10,525 bases of DNA from positions 1-10,525 of the forward strand of contig CAKUSI010000114.1 of NCBI GenBank assembly GCA_934678955.1. Reading direction: 5' to 3'. The notes beneath the pieces are model-generated. The model ran no database searches and was not told where the DNA came from. It saw nothing but the letters and a program-made list of their open reading frames with translations. A program made the position numbers and the translations under genes. Source of the stretch: an uncultured Austwickia sp. Its GTDB lineage: Bacteria; Actinomycetota; Actinomycetes; Actinomycetales; Dermatophilaceae. This document shows, one piece after another, positions 6,007-10,525 of this stretch; within the stretch, counting starts at the first letter, position 1; each line of letters begins with the position of its first letter.

Positions 6007-6051
6007 CCCTGCGTGACTCTTCCCTGCGTGACTCTTGCCTGGGTGCTCCCG
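6007..6051. repeat. 15-bp tandem repeat upstream of the unknown-function gene
   Basis: CCCTGCGTGACTCTT occurs twice head to tail with no mismatch (6007-6021 and 6022-6036). A diverged third unit follows at 6037-6051 (GCCTGGGTGCTCCCG). On the minus strand this lies 28-72 bp before ATG 5979, so it is in the leader or promoter of the gene ending at 5185. If the upstream ATG at 6069 is used, it is translated as repeated GKSHA. Confidence 0.75.
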
Positions 6052-6055
6052 GCGG

Positions 6056-6068
6056 TGCGCCGGGCGCA
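6056..6068. promoter_or_regulatory. 13-bp perfect palindrome, possible operator
   Basis: TGCGCC-G-GGCGCA is a perfect inverted repeat around a central G. It lies about 80 bp upstream of ATG 5979 and next to the 15-bp tandem repeat. A regulator-binding site is possible; a chance match in GC-rich DNA is also plausible. On the minus strand a TAACGT hexamer (around 6084-6089) lies just upstream and could serve as a -10. Confidence 0.25.
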
Positions 6069-6156
6069 TGGCAACCTCAGGCAACGTTACGGCGCGGCAC
6101 TGTGCGCCCAGGGTCCTATCGGCACCGGGGAAGAAACCCTGACCGGGGCGAGAGAC

Positions 6157-7218
6157 TTAGAGCCCGAACCATTCTCGGACGTGCTTGACGATGGCGCGCT
6201 CGAAGTCGTCGTCGTTGTGCGCGGCGCGGACCCAGTCGGTGAACGAGCCGCTCACGAGGGCGTCGAGTTCTGCGCGGCAGGCGTCGCCGTCCGTGACCGC
6301 CCGCAGCAGCATCTCCTCGGCCTGCTCGGGGCCGGAGTAGAAGAACGGGTAGTTCTCGGGCACCAGCGCGTGGGCCCAGGGCAGGTCGGGGAAGACGCCG
6401 ACGGCGCCCGCCAGCATCGCCTCGACGTATTCGAGCCCGTACGACTCCTCGCGCGCGGTCGCGAGGAACGAGGCCGTCCGGGCGAGGGCCTCCCAGTACT
6501 CCTCCCGGGTCGAGGTCAAGGGCCCCACCCAGGCGTACTCGCGGCGGGACAGATCCATCGCCTTCTTGCTGACCAGGGAGGACTCGTGGAGGCGGGCCTC
6601 CACGCGGATCGGCGTGCGGCGCGCGACCTTGTCCACGACCTCGGAGAACACCTGCGGCTGCTTGCGCGCGTCGAGGGTGATCGCGGGGTACAGGACGACG
6701 GGGACGGGGGTGTCCTTGCGGGGCTGGACCCGCTCGACGTTGACGCCGAGATTGGCCCACACGATCTTCGCCTTCTCGGCCAGTGGCTGGATGGTCCACT
6801 TGTGGACGACCTCGCGCACCTCGGCCGCGGTGCGCGCCGAGTTGCAGAACGTCGGGAACATCGCGAACGACAGGCCCATGGCGGCGAAGTTGATGCGGTG
6901 GTGATAGATCGACGGGTTGCGCCACTCGAAGTTCATGAGCATCGGCTCGGCGCCGGAGCTGTGCAGGATCTGCCACACGGCGACGGAATCGATGATGTCC
7001 ATGTTGATGACGATCGTGTTCTCGGCATCCACGAACTGCAGCGGCATCATGTCGAACCCGTCCCCGCGACGGGCCTGCGGGCCGATCAGGATCGGGTCGT
7101 CGAAGAGCTTCAGGAGTCGTCGCACGAGCGTGAGGCCTGCGGACTGACCGAGCAGCTCGCCGTGTTCGTCGACCACGGGGTCGTTGCCGAACGCGCCGTA
7201 CTTGACCGCGACTCTCAT
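6157..7218 (-). CDS. GT-B fold glycosyltransferase (GT1/GT4-like)
   Basis: The 353-residue protein has the two-domain outline of a GT-B glycosyltransferase. The first half (about 1-180) starts with a short strand MRVAVKYG and includes TIVINMDIIDS (68-78) and EPMLMNFEWRNPS (91-103). The second half (about 180-345) carries the donor-binding block E257-E258-S-Y-G-L-E-Y-V-E264-A-M-L-A-G, followed by V-G-V-F-P-D. This resembles the E-x-x-G-[L/F]-x-x-x-E-A-M-A-x-G signature of retaining GT4 enzymes, with E264 at the usual second Glu. There is no signal peptide; the enzyme is probably cytosolic. Donor and acceptor cannot be inferred. The first half is less typical of GT4 than the second, so it may be a narrow actinobacterial subfamily. 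The start is ATG 7216-7218, with AGGAAGG seven bases upstream (7226-7232). Confidence 0.82.
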   Translation of the reverse strand: MRVAVKYGAFGNDPVVDEHGELLGQSAGLTLVRRLLKLFDDPILIGPQARRGDGFDMMPLQFVDAENTIVINMDIIDSVAVWQILHSSGAEPMLMNFEWRNPSIYHHRINFAAMGLSFAMFPTFCNSARTAAEVREVVHKWTIQPLAEKAKIVWANLGVNVERVQPRKDTPVPVVLYPAITLDARKQPQVFSEVVDKVARRTPIRVEARLHESSLVSKKAMDLSRREYAWVGPLTSTREEYWEALARTASFLATAREESYGLEYVEAMLAGAVGVFPDLPWAHALVPENYPFFYSGPEQAEEMLLRAVTDGDACRAELDALVSGSFTDWVRAAHNDDDFERAIVKHVREWFGL

Positions 7219-7225
7219 GGTGCGC

Positions 7226-7232
7226 CCTTCCT
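7226..7232 (-). promoter_or_regulatory. ribosome-binding site of the glycosyltransferase gene
   Basis: AGGAAGG on the minus strand lies seven bases before ATG 7218. It excludes the alternative frame read-through on the same strand, which starts at 7261. Confidence 0.7.
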
Positions 7233-7305
7233 GCCGGAGCCGACATGTCTGTTCCTAGCACCGGCGCTGGCGGAATCCAAAGGTCCGGGGCGTGAGTTGC
7301 CGCAC

Positions 7306-7346
7306 GAGCCCGGACGCGAGAGCAGGCGGAGCCCGGACGCGAAAGC
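7306..7346. repeat. 18-bp direct repeat in the gap before the glycosyltransferase
   Basis: GAGCCCGGACGCGAGAGC (7306-7323) recurs at 7329-7346 with one change (GAAAGC at the end), a period of 23 bp. It lies between the end of the permease gene and the start of the glycosyltransferase gene, both minus strand, about 90-130 bp upstream of the glycosyltransferase start. Confidence 0.65.
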
Positions 7347-7413
7347 CGGCCGAGGGCGGCCGATCAGGCAGGTAGGGCGGACCGGTCAGCTCAGCTGGGT
7401 GATCGGGCCACCA

Positions 7414-7431
7414 CGAGCCGACGTCGCCTCG
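7414..7431 (-). terminator. possible stem-loop after the permease stop codon
   Basis: An 18-bp near-palindrome, CGAG-C-CGACGTCG-C-CTCG with a single internal C/C mismatch, starts one base past the permease stop. It could fold into a GC-rich hairpin at the end of the transporter transcript. There is no T tract, so it is a weak terminator call; a protein-binding site is the alternative. Confidence 0.35.
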
Positions 7432-7432
7432 G

Positions 7433-8299
7433 TCAGGACAGCACGTCCTTGCGGCGGAACAGCCAATAGGCAGCGGCGAGGGTCAGGGTCGCATAGAGGA
7501 GCGACCAGGCCGCCCCGCGTTGCAGGTCGGTCCAGCCGATCTCGGGTGCGAGGGCCTGGATCCAGGACCTGGAGTAGGCCATCGGCAGGCCGTGTCGCAG
7601 GTCGCCGAGGGCGTCGATGGCCTGCAGGATCGAGGCGAGGATCGTGACCAGCACGGCGCCGCCGGCCGCGGCGAGCGGAGAATCCGTACGGGTCCCGATC
7701 AGGAACGCGATGCCGATCACCTGCGCCAGCGTGATCGCGATCATCGCCACGCCCAGCGCCAGCCGGGGCCCGAACTCGACCCAGTCCAGGGTGAGGCCGC
7801 CGCTGCCGGCGTACGGCGCCCACCCGTAGGCGACGCCGCCGACCACCAGCGACCAGGCGGGCAGGAGTAGTACGGCCAGCGAGGTCGTGCCGGCGGCGAC
7901 CACCAGCTTGCTGGTCAGCAGTCGGACTCGCGGGACCGGGGCGGCGAGGAGGTAGCGCAGCGAGGACCACGAGGCCTCCGAGGGCAGGGTGTCGCCGGCG
8001 AAGAGGGCCGCCAGGATCACCAGGAGGAATTCGGACGCGGCGAACAACGTGAAGACGGTGAAGTTGGCCGAACCCTGCTGCGCCAGGTCGACCAGTCGGG
8101 TGCCCCCGCCGCCCTCGTCGCCGAGCGCGAAGGCCGCCACCAGGACGAGCGGCAGGGCCAGCAGCAGCCCGAAGGACCACAGGGTCCGCCGCCGCCCGGT
8201 CTGGCGCCGCCACTCGGCCCGCCAGGAGAGCGGCCGGACGCGGCGTGCGCCCCGCCCACCCCGCGCGGTCGAGGTGGTCGGCGATGTCGTTGCGCTCAT
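7433..8299 (-). CDS. ABC-2-type transporter permease
   Basis: A 288-residue integral membrane protein with about six hydrophobic helices (about residues 40-59, 80-101, 130-155, 178-203, 207-227, 262-281). A positively charged N-terminus (R13-R38) should sit in the cytoplasm. The stretch AGDTLPSEASWSSLRYLLAAPVPRVRLLTSK (101-131) has the typical ABC-2 permease loop after the second helix, with a turn resembling the coupling region that contacts the ATPase. The protein ends FRRKDVLS, as in many DrrB/NatB-like subunits. Its ATG (8297-8299) overlaps the TGA of the upstream hydrolase-ABC gene by four bases (ATGA), which implies translational coupling and a stoichiometric complex. Only one permease gene follows, so a homodimer with the fused ATPase is likely. 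Substrate and direction are unknown; ABC-2 systems are mostly exporters. Confidence 0.9.
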   Translation of the reverse strand: MSATTSPTTSTARGGRGARRVRPLSWRAEWRRQTGRRRTLWSFGLLLALPLVLVAAFALGDEGGGGTRLVDLAQQGSANFTVFTLFAASEFLLVILAALFAGDTLPSEASWSSLRYLLAAPVPRVRLLTSKLVVAAGTTSLAVLLLPAWSLVVGGVAYGWAPYAGSGGLTLDWVEFGPRLALGVAMIAITLAQVIGIAFLIGTRTDSPLAAAGGAVLVTILASILQAIDALGDLRHGLPMAYSRSWIQALAPEIGWTDLQRGAAWSLLYATLTLAAAYWLFRRKDVLS

Positions 8300-10525
8300 C
8301 GGGGTCGCACCGTCCTGCCCGCCTCCAGGTCCTCTGCGGCGATCACTCCGAGGAACACCTCTTCCAGGTGCCGCCGACCACTCACCCCGAGCACTTTCCC
8401 GCCCGCCGCGACGACCGCGTCGACCACGTCGGCGCGCGGCGCATCCGCCACGACGACGAGGCGAGCGGGGTCGGCGCCGGGCACCAGCTCCACCGACCGC
8501 AGGCCATCGACGGGGCGTCCCCGATCATCGCCACGACCGCGGTCGCTGCCTTCACCTCGCCCACGGCCACGCCACCCGGCACGCCCGTGTCCACGCCACC
8601 CGGAGGCCGGACGCCGGAGGGCGTCGGCGACCCGTGACGCCTCCGGCGGGCCGCCGTCGAGTTCCAGGACCGTGGTGTCGGCGCTGTCCACGAGGTCCGC
8701 GACCGCGCCCGCCGTCACCACCCGCCCGCGATGCATCACCACCACGTGGGTGCAGGTGAGTTCGACCTCCGCGAGGAGGTGACTGGACACGACGACGGTG
8801 CGCCCGGCCTGCGCGTACCGGCGCAGGATCGGCCGCATCGCGGCGATCTGGGGCGGATCCAACCCGTTGGTGGGCTCGTCGAGGATGAGCACCTCCGGCA
8901 GGCCGAGCATCGCCTGCGCGATCCCGAGGCGCTGCTTCATTCCGTGGCTGTAGGAGCGGACGGGGCGTTCGACGGCGTCGCCGAGGGCGGCCACCTCCAG
9001 CGCCTCGTCCAGGTGCGCTTCCTCGTCGGGTCGGCCGGTAGCGGCCCAGTAGGCGTGCAGGTTTTCCCGGCCGGTGAGGTGCGGCAGGAAGCCGGGCCCC
9101 TCGATCAGCGTCCCCACCCCGGCCAGGGCCGGAGACCCCGGTCGCAGGGGCCGACCGTGCACGTAGGCCTCGCCGGAGTCGGGATGGATCAGCCCGGCGA
9201 TCATCCGGATCGTCGTGGTCTTGCCCGCGCCGTTGGGGCCGAGCAGCCCCACCACCTGGCCGCGATGCGCCGACCAGCTGACGTCGTCGACGGCGCGATG
9301 CCCGTCGGCGTACGTCTTGACCAGGCGCTCCACCGTCAGCGGGACGTCGGCGAGATCCTGCCGCCGGCCGGAGCGCTCCCGTCGCAGACCCTGCCGCCAC
9401 GTGGCGAAGGCGGCCGCCGCCGCGAGGAGGAGCACGGCCGCGAGGGCGCCGCTCACCCAGCGCACCTCGTCGTCCGGGGGAGTGCTCGCCTGGGCGGCAG
9501 TGGGTACGACGGGCAGCGCGAGATCCGCTCCGTCGAGAGCCACCTGATACACGCGGGCGTCCAGGGGGGTGGCGTACGACGCGTCGGTCGCGGACACCAG
9601 CACCCGCCACGTGCTGCCCTGCTCCATCGTGTAGGTCCCGGCGGGCAGCGATACCTCGACCGGTGTGGGGACGCCGGGCCGCGTGGTGACCCGGATCGGT
9701 GCCACGAGGCGACGAGGCGCCGAGGGCGTGCCGGCGACCACTCGCCACAGCGACACGAAGAGGGTGGCGTCGGCCGCGCTGGAGGTGACCGTGAGGCGGA
9801 CCCGGGGAGTGCCGAGCACCGTGAGGCCCTGCTCCAGGGGCTGTGTGTCGAACGCGACGCTCTGCCCGGGAAGGGCGGCGAGCGGGTATGCGGCGGCACC
9901 CAACGCGCCCGACGTCCCGGGGGCCGTGGTGGGGCTCGCGTCGCCGCCGGCCGGAGCGCTGGGCTCAGCGGGACCGACGAGGCCCGGCAAGACGACGGTC
10001 GCGGCGGGGTCGCCGCCCGGCGGCGAGAGCAGCGAGCCGCCGGTCTGGTCGCCGAACGGGAGGCGGTTCCAGGCGATCCCGCCCGACGCCTCGGAGTTCG
10101 CCGTGTCGCCGCTCGGCGCCGCCGGGCCTCCCGCTCCTGGGTAGGCGGGCGCCTCGATGCGGCGAGGGTCGGCGCCGCGGCGGAAGGCCGGCGCGGTGGC
10201 CGTGAATCCCGGCAGCGGAGGGGGTTCGGTCGAAGCTCGCGTGCCCTCGCCGCGCAGGTATCGGTCGAACCAGGGCGTCAGCGTCTCCGCGACCGCCGGA
10301 GCGGCACCGCCGTCGTGACCGCCCTCGAACCAGCGCACGGCGACCGGCGTCCCCGTGGCCGCGATCTGGCGGGCAGTCGCATCCGCGTGGTCAAGCCCGA
10401 AGAGCGAGTCCTGCATGCCCTGGAGCAGCAGGGTCGGGGCGCTCACCCTCCCGTTGCTCACGGCGGGGGATCGGCGTCGCAGCTCCTGCAGGAGCGCGGC
10501 CGAGGGTGTCCCGCCGGTCGAGGTG
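8296..10525 (-). CDS. S15/CocE-like hydrolase fused to a membrane helix and ABC transporter ATPase (5' end outside window)
   Basis: The frame is open to the right edge (about 742 visible codons), so the N-terminus and nucleophile Ser are not seen. Positions below count from the GTG at 10459. The end of an alpha/beta hydrolase domain carries Q-G-M-Q-D18 (catalytic Asp) and G-G-H49-D-G-G (catalytic His). Residues about 100-320 resemble the X-Pro dipeptidyl-peptidase C-terminal beta domain (PF08530): VLGTPRVRLTV, then ATLFVSLWRV, then a PVEVSLPAGTYTMEQGSTWRV-type run. One strong membrane helix lies at about 333-355. The ABC ATPase follows: Walker A G408-P-N-G-A-G-K414-T-T, signature S-H-G-M-K-Q (505-510), Walker B L-I-L-D528-E529, D-loop G-L-D (533-535) and H561. 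All catalytic residues are intact. With the ATPase in the cytoplasm, the single helix would place the hydrolase outside. The permease gene overlaps by ATGA. A Gly/Arg-rich insert interrupts the region after the ATPase (621-650). Confidence 0.92.
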   Translation of the reverse strand, partial: TSTGGTPSAALLQELRRRSPAVSNGRVSAPTLLLQGMQDSLFGLDHADATARQIAATGTPVAVRWFEGGHDGGAAPAVAETLTPWFDRYLRGEGTRASTEPPPLPGFTATAPAFRRGADPRRIEAPAYPGAGGPAAPSGDTANSEASGGIAWNRLPFGDQTGGSLLSPPGGDPAATVVLPGLVGPAEPSAPAGGDASPTTAPGTSGALGAAAYPLAALPGQSVAFDTQPLEQGLTVLGTPRVRLTVTSSAADATLFVSLWRVVAGTPSAPRRLVAPIRVTTRPGVPTPVEVSLPAGTYTMEQGSTWRVLVSATDASYATPLDARVYQVALDGADLALPVVPTAAQASTPPDDEVRWVSGALAAVLLLAAAAAFATWRQGLRRERSGRRQDLADVPLTVERLVKTYADGHRAVDDVSWSAHRGQVVGLLGPNGAGKTTTIRMIAGLIHPDSGEAYVHGRPLRPGSPALAGVGTLIEGPGFLPHLTGRENLHAYWAATGRPDEEAHLDEALEVAALGDAVERPVRSYSHGMKQRLGIAQAMLGLPEVLILDEPTNGLDPPQIAAMRPILRRYAQAGRTVVVSSHLLAEVELTCTHVVVMHRGRVVTAGAVADLVDSADTTVLELDGGPPEASRVADALRRPASGWRGHGRAGWRGRGRGEGSDRGRGDDRGRPVDGLRSVELVPGADPARLVVVADAPRADVVDAVVAAGGKVLGVSGRRHLEEVFLGVIAAEDLEAGRTVRPR
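8567..8603. repeat. 24-bp period coding repeat in the Gly/Arg-rich insert
   Basis: CCACGCCACCCGG occurs at 8567-8579 and again at 8591-8603 without mismatch. On the minus strand it encodes the octapeptide pair GWRGHGRA / GWRGRGRG within the insert at residues 621-636 of the hydrolase-ABC fusion. Confidence 0.7.

Noticed and set aside
6109..6141. Inverted repeat CAGGGT...ACCCTG after the glycosyltransferase stop, as a terminator
   Set aside because: The stem is only six bases with a 21-base loop and no T tract; this is within chance for such GC-rich DNA.
5257..7647. A 796-residue open frame on the plus strand opposite the unknown gene and the glycosyltransferase
   Set aside because: It crosses two well-supported minus-strand genes and their intergenic gap, and has the Val/Asp/Arg/Gly-heavy composition typical of antisense frames in high-GC DNA. 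No domain is recognisable.
1..10525. CRISPR array or mobile element
   Set aside because: The direct repeats present are few, differ in unit, and have no uniform spacers. No transposase, integrase or terminal inverted repeats were seen.

Overview
The window is about 10.5 kb of very GC-rich DNA with G/C-heavy third codon positions, several GTG starts, and gene families (PF12900-type flavin/F420 fold, DUF1992/DnaJ-like, hydrolase-ABC fusion) typical of Actinobacteria. My best guess is a Micrococcales-type actinomycete, perhaps near Dermatophilaceae or Intrasporangiaceae. That is a style judgement, not a search result. I see no rRNA, tRNA, CRISPR array, transposase or phage gene.

Layout from left to right. 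An alpha/beta-hydrolase-fold gene (86-970, minus) has Glu where the nucleophile should be. Divergent from it are a small DUF1992/DnaJ-family gene (1199-1711, plus) and a small membrane protein (1762-2088, plus). These converge, across a short block of degenerate 12-bp repeats, on a GH13 alpha-amylase-family enzyme with all catalytic residues (2177-3562, minus). Divergent from the amylase are a PNPOx-like flavin/F420-fold protein (3826-4278, plus) and a DNA-3-methyladenine glycosylase I homologue (4413-5126, plus). The glycosylase has a proline-rich pentapeptide-repeat N-terminus and lacks three of the four zinc-snap ligands. It converges on an unrecognised 264-residue protein (5185-5979, minus), which is followed on the minus strand by a GT-B-type glycosyltransferase (6157-7218, minus).

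The right end holds a translationally coupled pair on the minus strand. The upstream gene (8296 to beyond 10525) fuses an S15/CocE-like hydrolase, its C-terminal beta domain, one membrane helix and a complete ABC ATPase. The downstream gene (7433-8299) is a six-helix ABC-2-type permease that overlaps it by ATGA. Together they look like a self-contained transporter whose ATPase subunit carries a probably extracytoplasmic hydrolase. This is the most interesting system here.

A second theme is short tandem duplication. Small direct repeats of 9-21 bp occur in five non-coding gaps and also inside two genes: the glycosylase N-terminus and a Gly/Arg-rich insert in the ABC ATPase. Apart from the hydrolase-ABC/permease pair, the genes look like independent chromosomal housekeeping or accessory genes rather than one pathway. 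The amylase and the glycosyltransferase might both touch alpha-glucan metabolism, but nothing in the sequence links them.
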